From Chloroflexota bacterium (lineage in GTDB: Bacteria > Chloroflexota > Limnocylindria > P2-11E > CF-107): DNA of 34,998 nt. The stretch lies in contig VBHP01000099.1 of the NCBI GenBank assembly GCA_005881435.1, positions 1-34,998 of the forward strand, read 5' to 3'. Positions 6,740-17,781 of this stretch are shown piece after piece. Made by a program: the position numbers and the translations under genes. A model generated the notes under the pieces. That model worked only from the letters and a program-made list of their open reading frames with translations. It ran no database searches and was not told the DNA's origin. Positions within the stretch are counted from its first letter, which is position 1. Each line of letters opens with the position of its first letter.

Positions 6740-8727
6740 CGCCGAACAGCGAGATCTGGGCCCGTCTCCTTCTCGCGCTCGTCTTCGGCGGCGCCGTCGT
6801 TGCATTCGCGCTCCAGGCTTGGCGGCTGTACCGGCTGATGCGGCTCGGGCGCCCGGACGCGGAGCGGTTCGGCGTGTACGCGCAGCGATTGCGGGACGAG
6901 CTGGTCGTCTACCTCGGGCAGCGCAAGCTGCTCAAGCGCGGCTACGTCGTCCGAGGTCTTGGTCACGCGCTGATCTTCTGGGGCTTTCTGGTGATCACGT
7001 ACGGGACCGCGGATCTGCTGCTGGCGGGAACGCTCGGCCTGCGCATGCCTGGCGTAGACACCGCGGCGTTCATGTGGATGGTGGATCTGTTCGCGCTCGC
7101 GGTGCTGGCCGCGGTGGTCGTCGCGCTGGTACGGCGGCGGTTCTTTCCGCCCCCGCGAATGATCGTGCAGCTCGACGGCTACATCATCCTCGGCCTCATC
7201 GGACTGCTGATGGTGACGCTGTTCCTGTTCGAGGCCGCCGCCGTCGGCGGCAAGCTCTTCGCCGCGGGCGCCCCGGTCCCGCCGCTGGCGTCGTTGATCG
7301 CGCCGGTCTTCGCCGGGCCATCGGCGCCGGCGGTCTTCGCCGGATCGTGGTGGCTGCACGTGCTGACGGTCTCGTTCTTCCTGGCGTACCTGCCGCGCTC
7401 GAAGCATCTGCACATCGTCACGACGCTGCCGAACGTGTTTTTCCGGACGACACGGCCGCGGGGCGCGCTGCGAAAGATCGACGACATCGAGCAGCAGGAG
7501 CATTTCGGCGCGAGCTCGCTGCGGGACTTCACCTGGAAGCAGCACCTCGACGGATACACCTGCACCGAGTGCGGCCGCTGCAGCGACAACTGTCCCGCGA
7601 CGAGCACCGGAAAGATCCTGGACCCGAAAATGATCATCCTGAAGGTGAAGGAACAGCTCCTCCACGAGGGCGACGCGCTGCTCGCCGCCGGCGACCAGCG
7701 CGGCGCGTCGCCGACCGACGAGACGATCACCGCTGAGGAGCTCTTCGACTGCACGACCTGCGGCGCGTGTGTCGAGCAGTGCCCGGTGACGATCGAGCAC
7801 ATCGACAAGATCGTCGACCTGCGCCGCTACCTGGTGATGGAGCGCGGCGAGTTCCCGCCGCAGGCGCAGACCGCGCTGCGCAATCTGGAGCGCTCCGGCA
7901 ACCCCTGGGGACAAGCCGGACCTTCGCGCGCCGACTGGGCCGCCGGACTCGACGTGCCGACGCTCGCGGACAACCCCGAGGCCGAGTACCTCTACTTCGT
8001 CGGCTGCGCGGCCTCCTTCGACGGGCGGAATCAGAAGGTGGCGCGCGCGCTGGTGCGGCTGCTTCGCGCCGCGAAGGTGTCCTTCGCGATCCTCGGCGTG
8101 GAAGAGACGTGCAACGGCGACCCGGCGCGGCGCATCGGGAACGAGTACCTCTGGCAGACTCAGGCGCAAGCCACGATCGAGACCTTCGGCCGCTACCGCG
8201 TTCGAAAGGTCATCGCCTCATGCCCGCACTGCTTCAATACCTTCAAGAACGAGTACCCGCAGCTGGGCGGCACCTACGAGGTGCTGCACGCGTCTCAGCT
8301 CGTAGCCGAGCTGATCGAGAGCGGCCGGCTGCGACTACGGTCGGACGGCGCGTTAAAGGTGGCGTATCACGATCCGTGCTATCTCGGACGGCACAACGGC
8401 GTATACGACGCGCCGCGTGCCGTCGTGACCGGGACGCCTGGGGCGGAGCTGGTGGAGATCGCGCCGCACGACCACGAACGCGGCTTCTGCTGTGGGGCCG
8501 GCGGCGGACGGATGTGGATGGAAGAGCGCAAGGGCGAGCGCATCAACTCACGCCGGATGGAGCAAGTGCTCGCGCTCGAGGCCAAGCCGGACGCCGTCGC
8601 GAGCGGCTGTCCCTTCTGCCTCATCATGCTCGAAGAGGCGGCGGGAACGAAGGGCGTTCGCGAACGGCTGCGCCCGCTCGACGTGCTGGAGCTCGCCGCC
8701 GAGCATCTCGAGACGGAGAAGAGCTAG
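6736..8727 (+). CDS. Membrane Fe-S ETF:(methyl)menaquinone oxidoreductase, EMO type
   Basis: A 663-residue protein. About residues 8-230 hold five to six membrane helices of the NarI-like cytochrome b type with candidate haem histidines (His77, His208, His224, His226). Two 4Fe-4S clusters follow: Cys276/279/282/286 (CTECGRCSDNCP) and Cys339/342/345/349 (CTTCGACVEQCP). The C-terminal half has two CCG domains, with GCAAS, ASCPHC, DPCYLGRHNG, GFCCGAGGG and SGCPFC. This layout matches the heterodisulfide-reductase-like proteins shown to move electrons from ETF to menaquinone during fatty acid oxidation (EMO). ATG at 6736 overlaps the acyl-CoA dehydrogenase stop; etfBA follow, supporting this role over true heterodisulfide reduction. 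Confidence 0.86.
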   Translation: MTPNSEIWARLLLALVFGGAVVAFALQAWRLYRLMRLGRPDAERFGVYAQRLRDELVVYLGQRKLLKRGYVVRGLGHALIFWGFLVITYGTADLLLAGTLGLRMPGVDTAAFMWMVDLFALAVLAAVVVALVRRRFFPPPRMIVQLDGYIILGLIGLLMVTLFLFEAAAVGGKLFAAGAPVPPLASLIAPVFAGPSAPAVFAGSWWLHVLTVSFFLAYLPRSKHLHIVTTLPNVFFRTTRPRGALRKIDDIEQQEHFGASSLRDFTWKQHLDGYTCTECGRCSDNCPATSTGKILDPKMIILKVKEQLLHEGDALLAAGDQRGASPTDETITAEELFDCTTCGACVEQCPVTIEHIDKIVDLRRYLVMERGEFPPQAQTALRNLERSGNPWGQAGPSRADWAAGLDVPTLADNPEAEYLYFVGCAASFDGRNQKVARALVRLLRAAKVSFAILGVEETCNGDPARRIGNEYLWQTQAQATIETFGRYRVRKVIASCPHCFNTFKNEYPQLGGTYEVLHASQLVAELIESGRLRLRSDGALKVAYHDPCYLGRHNGVYDAPRAVVTGTPGAELVEIAPHDHERGFCCGAGGGRMWMEERKGERINSRRMEQVLALEAKPDAVASGCPFCLIMLEEAAGTKGVRERLRPLDVLELAAEHLETEKS

Positions 8728-8858
8728 TGGATCTCGGCGGCATCACCATCGACGGCCAGACCATCTTCGCCATCGTCTTCGTGCTGATCGCGCTCATGAT
8801 CGCCGGCGGCGTGGTCGGTTTCGCGCTGTGGTGGTCCGGAGATCAGACCGAGCTATGA
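8727..8858 (+). CDS. 43-residue single-pass membrane peptide between EMO and EtfB
   Basis: A short gene starting with GTG that shares one base with the preceding TAG and ends in an ATGA overlap with etfB, so it is tightly packed on both sides. The peptide begins VDLGGITIDGQ, has one strong hydrophobic helix (about residues 13-36, TIFAIVFVLIALMIAGGVVGFALW) and ends WSGDQTEL. Precise overlap in a contiguous operon argues that it is a real gene. I recognise no family. It may be a small subunit stabilising the EMO-type membrane protein, which is inference from position and topology. Confidence 0.68.
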   Translation: MDLGGITIDGQTIFAIVFVLIALMIAGGVVGFALWWSGDQTEL

Positions 8859-9631
8859 AGCTGCTGGTCCCGCTGAAGCAGGTGCCGGACTCGACGATGC
8901 GCATCAAGGTCGCGCCGGACGGGAAGTCGATCGTCACCGAGGGCATCACCTGGTCGATCTCGCCTTACGACGAGTACGCCGTGGAGATGGCGCTGGAGCA
9001 GAAGGACGCCGATCCGTCGACGACCGTCAGCGTCGTGACGGTCGGTCCGGTACGGGCCAAGGACGCCCTGCGCGCGGCCTTGGCGATGGGCTGTGACGAC
9101 GGCACGTTCGTCACCAGCGACGAGAATGCTGCGCCACTCGTGGTCGCACGCGCACTAGCCAAGTTCGTCGAACAGAAGCAACCCGATCTGGTGCTCTGCG
9201 GGCGCCAGGCATCGGACGACGACCAGGGCTTCGTCGGTCCGGCACTGGCGACCATCCTCGGCTGGCCGCACGTCGCGACCGTGACGAAATTCGCGCCAGC
9301 CGACGGCGGCATCGAGATCTGGCGAGAAGTCGAGGGCGGCCATGAGGTCTGGAAGGCGTCCGGACCCGCGCTGGTCACGGTGCAGAAGAGCGATAAGGAG
9401 CCGCGCTACGCCTCGCTGCCGGGGATCATGAAGGCGAAGAAGAAGGAGCTCCCTGAGCTGGCGCTGTCGTCGCTCGGCGTCGACGCGGCGGCGCCGAAGA
9501 TCGAGGTCGTCAAGATGGAGACACCGCCGCAGCGCGGCGGCGGCAAGATCCTCAAGGCCGCGGATGGTGATGCGGCGAGCGTGGCCGCCGAGCTGGTGCG
9601 GTTGCTCCGTGACGAGGCGAAGGTCCTGTGA
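8855..9631 (+). CDS. etfB: Electron transfer flavoprotein beta subunit
   Basis: A 258-residue EtfB, normal length. It opens MKLLVPLKQVPDSTMRI, has SPYDEYAVEMALEQK, the nucleotide-binding stretch VVTVGPVRAKDALRAALAMG and GRQASDDDQGFVGPALA, and the ETF beta signature region VEGGHEVWKASGPALVTVQK. With EtfA it accepts electrons from the two acyl-CoA dehydrogenases of the operon and hands them to the EMO-type protein. ATG at 8855 overlaps the small membrane peptide stop, and its stop overlaps the GTG of etfA (GTGA). Confidence 0.94.
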   Translation: MKLLVPLKQVPDSTMRIKVAPDGKSIVTEGITWSISPYDEYAVEMALEQKDADPSTTVSVVTVGPVRAKDALRAALAMGCDDGTFVTSDENAAPLVVARALAKFVEQKQPDLVLCGRQASDDDQGFVGPALATILGWPHVATVTKFAPADGGIEIWREVEGGHEVWKASGPALVTVQKSDKEPRYASLPGIMKAKKKELPELALSSLGVDAAAPKIEVVKMETPPQRGGGKILKAADGDAASVAAELVRLLRDEAKVL

Positions 9632-10532
9632 AGGTCTGGGTCATCGCCGAAAGCAAGCTCATGGCTCAGAAAGCGTCGGAGCTGCGTCGCGTGAGCCTCG
9701 AGCTGGTGGCGAAGGCCACCGCATTCGGCGACACCGAGCTCGTCGACGTCCGCGGGCCCGAGCGCTACGTCGCGGCGCCGGCGGTCGACGCGCTGGCGAA
9801 GAAGGCGGAAGCGGACAAGCCCGACCTCGTCCTCGTCGGCTCGACGCCGAGCGGGCGCGACCTCGCGGCGAGCCTTGCGGCGCGGCTGGGGTGGGCGTAC
9901 GCGGGTGACTGCGTCGATGTGCGGCCGGGCGAGGGGAGCGTGGAAGTGGCGCGCACGATGTACGCCGGAAAAGTGCGCGCGACGATGCGACTGTCGCTGC
10001 CCGCGGTCGTCGCGGTGCGGCCGAACGCGTTCCCGCTGCCGAAGACGCCGCCGACCGACTTCCAGGCACAGACGGTCGCGGCGGAGATGGTGCCGCAGAA
10101 GCTTCAGTTCGTCCGCTTCGAGCCGACGAAGGAGGCGAAGGCCGGCGTGCCGCTCGCGGAGGCGCGCGTCATCGTGTCCGGCGGGCGCGGGCTTCGCGGG
10201 CCCGAGAACTGGAAGCTCGTCGAGGAGCTCGCCGCCGCCCTCGGTGCCGCGCTCGGCGCGTCCCGCGCCGTGACCGACGCCGGATGGCGCCCGAACGAGG
10301 AGCAGGTCGGCCAGACCGGCAAGACCGTCGCGCCGGATCTGTACATCGCGGTCGGGATCTCCGGCGCGATCCAGCATCTCGCCGGCATGACCCAGAGCAA
10401 GACGATCGTCGCGATCAACAAGGATCCCGACGCCGACATCTTCAAGGTGGCCGATTACGGCGTCGTCGCGGATGCGTTCGCGTTCGTGCCGGCCCTGACC
10501 GCCGAGGTCAAGAAGGCGAAGGCCGCGGCGTA

Positions 10533-10533
<1 letters not shown>
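9628..10533 (+). CDS. etfA: Electron transfer flavoprotein alpha subunit
   Basis: A 301-residue EtfA on the short side of the family. The N-terminal half ([35 protein letters not shown]) is the nucleotide-binding-like domain. The C-terminal half carries the FAD domain: [54 protein letters not shown] and [22 protein letters not shown], the standard signature. GTG start at 9628 overlaps etfB; the TAA shares a base with the mutase ATG. No extra ferredoxin domain is seen. Confidence 0.94.
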
Positions 10534-12218
<1,685 letters not shown>

Positions 12219-13064
12219 GGCGCAGCTCGAGCGCGCCGACGAGAGCTGGGTCGACTTTCGACTGGCGATCGCAGCCATGGGCCTGGAGGCGTTCGGCCGC
12301 ACCACGCCGGCGGGGTGGACCCAGCAGGCGCTGATCGCGCACGTCGCTGCCTGGCACGAGGTCAGCGCCGAACGTCTTCGCGACTTCCGCGCCAGCGGCG
12401 ATCCATCGCCCGGCCCGGACCTGAGCGACGACGCGTTCAACGCGCGCGTCGCGCGCGACACCGCCGCGCTGACGCCGGCGGCGGTCGTGTCACGGCTCGA
12501 CGCCTCGTGGTCAATGTTGCGGGCCGAGATCGCCGCACTCTCCGACCGGGAGCTTCGGGCGCATGACGGGTGGGCCGCCTCGGTCGTTGCGGCGAACACG
12601 TTCGACCACTACCGCGAGCACCGCGTCGAGGTCTTCGCCGAGGTCCCGCTCACGCCGCGCGCGCTGCGCATGTCTATGGATGCGGCCTGGCGACGCTTCC
12701 GCGCCGCCGCGGTCGCGACCGATCTGGAGCGCACCTCGAGCGCTGGGTGGACGCGGAAATCGATGCTGGCGCATGTCGCGTACTGGATGTCCCAGGTCCC
12801 GGTCGAGCTTCCGGTCCGCCTCGCCGGACGGCGCAGCCCCACAGCCGACGTCGACGCCGCGAACGCCCGCGCGGCGGAGCGCGCCGCAGCGCTCGACCGT
12901 GCGGGGATCCTGGCGCTGCTGGATCGCGGGTACCGCGAGACCGTCGACGCGCTCGCGGCGCTGCCACCCGACACCGAGGTCGATTTCATGGCGGTCCGGC
13001 TTGTCGCCGGCGAGACCTACGAGCACTTCCGCCAGCACGCGCCGGAGCTGGAGGACGCGACGGC

Positions 13065-13946
13065 ATGACGATCTCCGCCCCGGCGACGGCGAAGGAGCTG
13101 CTGGCGGCGATCCGCGAGCCCTGGATCAACTTCCGTCTGGCCGCGGCCGCGATTGGCGAGGAGGGTCTCGGCGTCAAGATCGGCTCCGGCTGGACGTTCA
13201 AGGAGATGCTCGCGCACGTCGCCGCGTGGCATGGGATCACCGCGCGCCGTCTACGGGAGATGCGCGCCTGCGGCGCACCGGTCGATCCGCCTGAGATCGC
13301 GGATGCCGATGCGTTCAACGCTCGAGCCGCCGAGGCCGCCGGAGCGCGGACGGTCGAAGAGGTGCTGGAGGCACTCGACGCCTCGGCGCAAGCGCTGACC
13401 GTGGAGATCGAGCTGCTCACGGACGCGCAGGTCGCCGCCGCCGACGGCTGGGCCGCCGCGGTCGTCGCGAGCAACACCTTCGAGCACTACGACGAACATC
13501 GCCACGAGCTCATGGCAGCGGTTCCGCGCACCCGCAGCGCGCTCGAAGGCCGCGTCGATGCCGGATGGCGCCGCTTCCGTACGCTGGTCGAAGCGGCGGA
13601 TCTGGATCGCACGACGTCGTCCGGCTGGACCGGGAAGGCTGTGGTCGCGCACGCCGCCCATTGGCTCGAGCACCTCGGCCCCGAGCTCCGCCTGCGGCTC
13701 AACGGTCAGCGCGGACCGGCGCCGGACATCCAGGCCGAGAACGCGAAGAGCGCCGAGGAGGCGCGCGGGATGTCTTGCGCGCAATTGATCTGGCGGCTCG
13801 ACGCCGCGCACGGCGAGCTCATGCGCGTGCTGCGCGAGGTCGCGGCCGATGCGGAGGTGCCGTTCCTGGCGATCCGCGCCGTCGCCGGTGAGACGTACGA
13901 CCACTTCCGCGAGCACTATCAGGAGCTGGGAGAGATCCGTCGATGA
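13065..13946 (+). CDS. Double DinB-like four-helix-bundle protein 2 (paralogue of the preceding gene)
   Basis: Also 293 residues with two DinB-like domains. The first has [16 protein letters not shown] and [10 protein letters not shown], the second [15 protein letters not shown] and [10 protein letters not shown], so the three-histidine metal sites are kept in both. Shared motifs such as FNARxAxxxA, DGWAAxVVAxNTFxHYxEHRxE and AGETYxHFRxH show that it arose from the same ancestor as gene 12187-13068 by tandem gene duplication after an earlier domain duplication. ATG at 13065 overlaps the preceding stop, and the stop overlaps the B12-subunit ATG. The position between the large and small mutase subunits suggests a function tied to that enzyme or its substrate. 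Confidence 0.8.
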   Translation: MTISAPATAKELLAAIREPWINFRLAAAAIGEEGLGVKIGSGWTFKEMLAHVAAWHGITARRLREMRACGAPVDPPEIADADAFNARAAEAAGARTVEEVLEALDASAQALTVEIELLTDAQVAAADGWAAAVVASNTFEHYDEHRHELMAAVPRTRSALEGRVDAGWRRFRTLVEAADLDRTTSSGWTGKAVVAHAAHWLEHLGPELRLRLNGQRGPAPDIQAENAKSAEEARGMSCAQLIWRLDAAHGELMRVLREVAADAEVPFLAIRAVAGETYDHFREHYQELGEIRR

Positions 13947-14380
13947 GCGCCGCCGCACCCGCGCCGACGATGACCCGACCGATCCGCGTGGTCGTCGCGA
14001 AGGCAGGGCTCGACGGACACGACCGCGGTGCGAAAGTGGTCGCCCGCGCGCTGCGTGACGCGGGCATGGAGGTCATCTACACCGGGGTGCACCAGACGCC
14101 AGAGCAGGTGGTGGAGACGGCGCTGCAGGAGGATGCCGACGCCGTGGGGCTGTCACTGCTCTCCGGCGCGCACAACTACATCCTGCCGCGGATCGCCGAG
14201 CTGATGCGCCAGAAGAAGATGGACGACGTGCTCCTGTTCGGCGGCGGGATCATCCCCGAGGACGACATCCCCGGCCTGGCGAAGGTCGGCGTGGAGCGGG
14301 TGTTCCTTCCCGGCGCGTCCCTTGAAGAGATCGTCGCGTACGTCCGGGCCGCGGTCGCCAAGCGCCGCGGCACTACATAG
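13943..14380 (+). CDS. icmB: B12-binding small subunit of the acyl-CoA mutase
   Basis: A 145-residue cobalamin-binding domain. It shows Asp24-Gly-His26-Asp-Arg-Gly29 (DxHxxG, His26 is the lower cobalt ligand), Ser71-Leu-Leu (SLLSGAH) and the GGG at 100-102 ([10 protein letters not shown]), the complete B12-binding signature of base-off mutases. Length equals IcmB and the C-terminal domain of methylmalonyl-CoA mutases. It pairs with the large subunit at 10533 by operon context. It could also serve the methylmalonyl-type mutase at 33931, whose own B12 domain is not visible because the window ends. Confidence 0.9.
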   Translation: MSAAAPAPTMTRPIRVVVAKAGLDGHDRGAKVVARALRDAGMEVIYTGVHQTPEQVVETALQEDADAVGLSLLSGAHNYILPRIAELMRQKKMDDVLLFGGGIIPEDDIPGLAKVGVERVFLPGASLEEIVAYVRAAVAKRRGTT

Positions 14381-14392
14381 AAGGAGAGCCAG

Positions 14393-14782
14393 ATGCCGAC
14401 GGAACGGCGGCCGCTCGATTCGGTCCTCTCGACGCAGGTGGGCAAGAGCGAAGACGAGGCGGTGGCCTGGTGGAAGCTGCGGATGGAGCAAATCGCCAAC
14501 ATCCCTTCGCCGACGGCCCGTGCCGGGGCGCTGGTGCCCGAGTGGCGCGAGCTCGCCACGCTTCCGGAGGCGTCGCGCGTGGCCTTGACCAGGGCGCGGA
14601 TCCTCGCCGTCGAACAGCTGACCGCCGAGCAGCGCGATCGGGTGTTCGAAGCCCGCGCCATCGGCGCGAAGCAGGTCCCGCAGGCGGCGGCCGACGAGTC
14701 GACCTTCATCCGCGACAAGGTCGCGCCCACACTGCCCGCTCCGCTGCAGCAGCGGGTTCGCGACATGGTCGATCGCACTTGA
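14393..14782 (+). CDS. Conserved-looking protein of unknown function in the mutase operon
   Basis: A 129-residue soluble protein with a strong ribosome binding site (AAGGAGAG six bases before ATG). It starts MPTERRPLDSVLSTQVGKSEDEAVAWWKLR and is helical and charged throughout, without cysteines, membrane segments or a motif I know. Its stop overlaps the TTG of the acyl-CoA dehydrogenase (TTGA), so the two are translationally coupled. The length, the strong start signal and the operon position support a real gene. A small partner of the mutase or the dehydrogenase is possible but unsupported. Confidence 0.72.
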   Translation: MPTERRPLDSVLSTQVGKSEDEAVAWWKLRMEQIANIPSPTARAGALVPEWRELATLPEASRVALTRARILAVEQLTAEQRDRVFEARAIGAKQVPQAAADESTFIRDKVAPTLPAPLQQRVRDMVDRT

Positions 14783-15909
14783 ATTTCAAGCTCGATGACG
14801 AGCACCTGCTGGTGCAGCGCGCGATCCGCGACTTCGCCCGCGAACGCCTCGCGCCGAACGCGCGCCGCTGGGATGAGGAGGAGCGCTTTCCCCTCGAGCT
14901 CGTGCCCGAGCTGGCGGAGCTCGGACTCACCGGGATCACCGTGCCGACCGAGCTCGGCGGCGCCGGCTTCGACGTGCTCGGAAACGCGATCGCGATCGAG
15001 GAGGTTGCGGCCGGCGACGGCTCGATCGCGCTGAGCGTCGCCGCGCACAACGGGCTGTGCCTCGGTCACCTCATGCTCGCCGGAAGCGACGAGCAGAGGC
15101 GCCGCTTCGTCCCGCGACTCGCCGCGGGCGAGGCGCTCGGCGCGTGGGCGCTCACCGAGCCATCCGCCGGCTCGGACGCCGCGGCGGCGCAGACGAAGGC
15201 CGTGCGCGAGGGTGATGGCTGGCAGCTCAACGGAACGAAACAGTTCATCACCAACGGTTCGATCGCCGGGCTCTACGTCGTCATCGCCGCCACCGCGCCG
15301 CGCCAGCTCTCGGCGTTCGTCGTCGAGCGCGACACCGCGGGCCTCCGCCCGGGCAAGACCGAAAAGAAGCTGGGCCTGCACGCCTCCGACACCGCCGTAG
15401 TGCATCTCGACAACGTGCGCGTCCCGGCCACGCAGCTGCTCGGGACTCCGGGTCAGGCCTTCCGCGACGTGAAGCAGGTGCTGGACAAGGGCCGCATCGG
15501 GATCGCCGCCCTCGCCGTGGGTCTGGCGCGCGCCGCCTTCGAGTATGCCGTCGGATACGCCCGCACGCGCGAGCAATTCGGCCAACCGCTCGCGCGCCAT
15601 GGGGCGATTCAGCAGAAGCTGGCGGATATGCGAGTGAAGCTGGAGGCCTCGCGCCTGCTGGCCCATCGGGCAGCGTGGCTCGCCGACAGCGGCCAGGAGT
15701 TCCGCGTCGCAGCCTCGCAGGCGAAGCTCTTCGCGTCGGAGTCCGCGACGGCGATCGCCCTGGACGCGATACAGATCCTCGGCGGCTACGGATACCTGCG
15801 CGATCATCCCGTCGAGCGCATCCTTCGTGACGTGAAGCTCATGGAGATCGGCGAGGGCACGAGCGAGGTGCAGCGCATGGTCATCGCGCGGCACGAGCTC
15901 TCCGCGTAG
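14779..15909 (+). CDS. Acyl-CoA dehydrogenase, second copy (isobutyryl-/short-branched-chain candidate)
   Basis: A 376-residue acyl-CoA dehydrogenase with all family motifs: [38 protein letters not shown]-like [32 protein letters not shown] and [12 protein letters not shown]. Catalytic Glu359 (GEGTSE) is in the short/medium-chain and isobutyryl-CoA dehydrogenase position. TTG at 14779 overlaps the previous stop and begins the first helix ([20 protein letters not shown]). Two dehydrogenases around one ETF and an isobutyryl-CoA-type mutase suggest one acts on butyryl-CoA and this one on isobutyryl-CoA or another branched acyl-CoA; the sequence alone does not prove the split. Confidence 0.88.
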   Translation: MNFKLDDEHLLVQRAIRDFARERLAPNARRWDEEERFPLELVPELAELGLTGITVPTELGGAGFDVLGNAIAIEEVAAGDGSIALSVAAHNGLCLGHLMLAGSDEQRRRFVPRLAAGEALGAWALTEPSAGSDAAAAQTKAVREGDGWQLNGTKQFITNGSIAGLYVVIAATAPRQLSAFVVERDTAGLRPGKTEKKLGLHASDTAVVHLDNVRVPATQLLGTPGQAFRDVKQVLDKGRIGIAALAVGLARAAFEYAVGYARTREQFGQPLARHGAIQQKLADMRVKLEASRLLAHRAAWLADSGQEFRVAASQAKLFASESATAIALDAIQILGGYGYLRDHPVERILRDVKLMEIGEGTSEVQRMVIARHELSA

Positions 15910-15916
15910 ACGCGCG

Positions 15917-16843
15917 TTGCGGACCCGGGTCTTCGGCCTGCTCACGTTCGGCTTCCCGCCCTACCACGCCCTGGAGCGGGAGTGGCGCTGGGCCGAGGAG
16001 CTCGGATTCGACTCAGCCTGGATCCCGGATTTGTGGACCAACCGCACCCATCTGCATTACGAGACGTGGGCGCTGCTGGCCGTGCTCGGACGGGCGACCT
16101 CGCGGATGCGCGTGGGCACCCTCGTGAGCACGATCGTGTCGGAGCATCCGGTGGTGCTGTCGGCCCAAGCGCTGACCGTCGATCACGTCACCGGCGGACG
16201 CCTCGAGGTGGGTATCGGTGCCGGCGGCAGGACCGCAGAAGCCGACCTGTTCGGCACGCCGCAGCTGAGCGCGGACGAACGCGGCGCTCGCTTCGACGAG
16301 TACGTCCTGCTGCTGGACCGTCTGCTTCGCGGGGACGCCACGGGCGGCACCGCGCGATACCCGCTGGCCTCGGACACGCGTTTGGTGACGCCGCTGCAAC
16401 GGCCGCGTCCGCCCCTGGTGGTGGCGGCCGAGACCTCGCGCTCGCTGCGCGTCGCCGCGCGTTTTGGCGACGCCTGGTGCACCCTCGGCGCATGGGCCGG
16501 CGGGGGCGCTGATCGCCTCGCCGACGCGAGCGCGCTGGCGGCGACGCGATCACGGATCGCGGAGTTCGACGCGCTGTGCGCGGCCGCGGGCCGCGACCCG
16601 CGAAGCGTGCGCCGGATGATCTTGTCGTACCGTCGCGAAGTCGATGCGCTGTCGTCCATCGACGCCTTCGACGAGTTCGTCGGCGGGTACGCCGAACTCG
16701 GGATCGAGGAGTTCGTGTTCTACTGGCCGCCGCTCGCGAGCGTCCGGGAGCGACGAGAGCCGTCGTTGATGGAGCGCGAGACGGTCGAACGGATTGCCGC
16801 CGGTCGTTTCGGTCGAACTGGCGCGGTGCGGTCGACGCCATGA
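15917..16843 (+). CDS. LLM-class flavin- or F420-dependent oxidoreductase
   Basis: A 308-residue luciferase-like TIM-barrel oxidoreductase. Recognisable pieces are FGFPPYHALEREWRWAEELGFDSAWIPDL at the N-terminus, TSRMRVGTLVSTIVSEHPVVLSAQALTVDHVTGGRLEVGIGAG, and the C-terminal GYAELGIEEFVFYWP. The GRLEVGIGAG stretch is the usual cofactor-phosphate-binding loop. Members use F420 or FMN and oxidise or reduce diverse substrates, so none is named here. TTG at 15917 is the first usable start, seven bases after the previous stop and with a weak ribosome site. The stop overlaps the MeaB ATG. Confidence 0.82.
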   Translation: MRTRVFGLLTFGFPPYHALEREWRWAEELGFDSAWIPDLWTNRTHLHYETWALLAVLGRATSRMRVGTLVSTIVSEHPVVLSAQALTVDHVTGGRLEVGIGAGGRTAEADLFGTPQLSADERGARFDEYVLLLDRLLRGDATGGTARYPLASDTRLVTPLQRPRPPLVVAAETSRSLRVAARFGDAWCTLGAWAGGGADRLADASALAATRSRIAEFDALCAAAGRDPRSVRRMILSYRREVDALSSIDAFDEFVGGYAELGIEEFVFYWPPLASVRERREPSLMERETVERIAAGRFGRTGAVRSTP

Positions 16844-17781
16844 CGGCCGGAGCGCTGGAGCTGCTGGAGCGAGCCCGCACCGGCGACGCGCACGCGATCG
16901 CCCGCACGCTCTCGATGCTCGAGAACGATGAGAACGGAGCGGCCGAGCTGGTGCGCGCGACGCACCGCGACACCGGGAAAGCATCGGTGATCGGCGTGAC
17001 CGGCCCGCCCGGCGGCGGGAAGTCGACATTGGTGAGCGCGCTCGTCGGCGCGTACCGGGCGCGCGGTGACCGTGTCGCGGTCGTCGCGGTGGACCCCTCG
17101 AGCCCGTTCTCGGGGGGAGCGATCCTCGGCGATCGCATCCGCATGCGCGAGCGCTTCCTGGACGAGGGCGTATTCATCCGTTCGATGGCCAGCCGCGGCC
17201 ACAGCGGCGGCCTCGCGCGCGCGACAAAGCGCGTCGTGGACATGCTCGACGCGCTCGGCTACGGCGTCGTGATCGTCGAGACCGTCGGTGTGGGGCAGGA
17301 GGAGGTCGACGTCATGCGCGTCGCGGACACCGTGTGCCTGGTGACCGTGCCGGGACTTGGCGACGGCATACAGGCGATCAAGGCCGGCGTGCTCGAGGTC
17401 GCGGACGTGATCGTGGTGAACAAAACCGACCGGCCGGGCGCCGACGAAACCGTTCGTGATCTCACGCTGGCGTTGTCGCTCGGCCCGAACAAGCCTGACG
17501 TCTGGCGACCGCCGATCGTCCGCACCAACGCCATGACCGAGGAAGGGGTCGACGCGCTCGTCGCGGCGGTCGCAAAGCACGGTGCGTGGGCGCGGTCGTC
17601 GGGCGAGGCCGAGCGCCGCTCGACCGCGGCGGCGCGAGCGGAGATCGAGACACTGGCGCGCGAGTCGCTGTACCGGCGGCTGCTCACGCGGATCGGTGCA
17701 GATCGTTTGGACCAGGCTGCGGCCGCAGTGGCCCATCGGCAGCGCGATCCCTACACCGCGGTCGAGGAGCTGCTGTCATGA
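16840..17781 (+). CDS. meaB: MeaB/ArgK-family G-protein chaperone of B12-dependent mutase
   Basis: A 313-residue GTPase. Walker A is GPPGGGKST (residues 55-63), followed by VAVDPSSPFSGGAILGDRIRM, MASRGHSGG, the Walker B region VIVETVGVGQEEVDV and the guanine-specificity motif NKTD. This matches MeaB, which gates cobalamin loading and protects B12 acyl-CoA mutases from inactivation. Isobutyryl-CoA mutase fusions (IcmF) contain the same three parts in one chain; here large subunit, B12 subunit and MeaB are separate genes of one operon. ATG at 16840 overlaps the LLM gene stop. Confidence 0.93.
   Translation: MTAGALELLERARTGDAHAIARTLSMLENDENGAAELVRATHRDTGKASVIGVTGPPGGGKSTLVSALVGAYRARGDRVAVVAVDPSSPFSGGAILGDRIRMRERFLDEGVFIRSMASRGHSGGLARATKRVVDMLDALGYGVVIVETVGVGQEEVDVMRVADTVCLVTVPGLGDGIQAIKAGVLEVADVIVVNKTDRPGADETVRDLTLALSLGPNKPDVWRPPIVRTNAMTEEGVDALVAAVAKHGAWARSSGEAERRSTAAARAEIETLARESLYRRLLTRIGADRLDQAAAAVAHRQRDPYTAVEELLS

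Noticed and set aside
6736-8727. Heterodisulfide reductase of methanogens
   Set aside because: The CCG domains are shared, but the fused cytochrome-b-like membrane part and adjacent etfBA genes indicate ETF:quinone oxidoreduction.
14176-15945. A 589-codon minus-strand frame opposite the mutase small subunit and second acyl-CoA dehydrogenase
   Set aside because: Shadow of conserved plus-strand genes; the composition is Arg/His-rich and no domain is recognisable.
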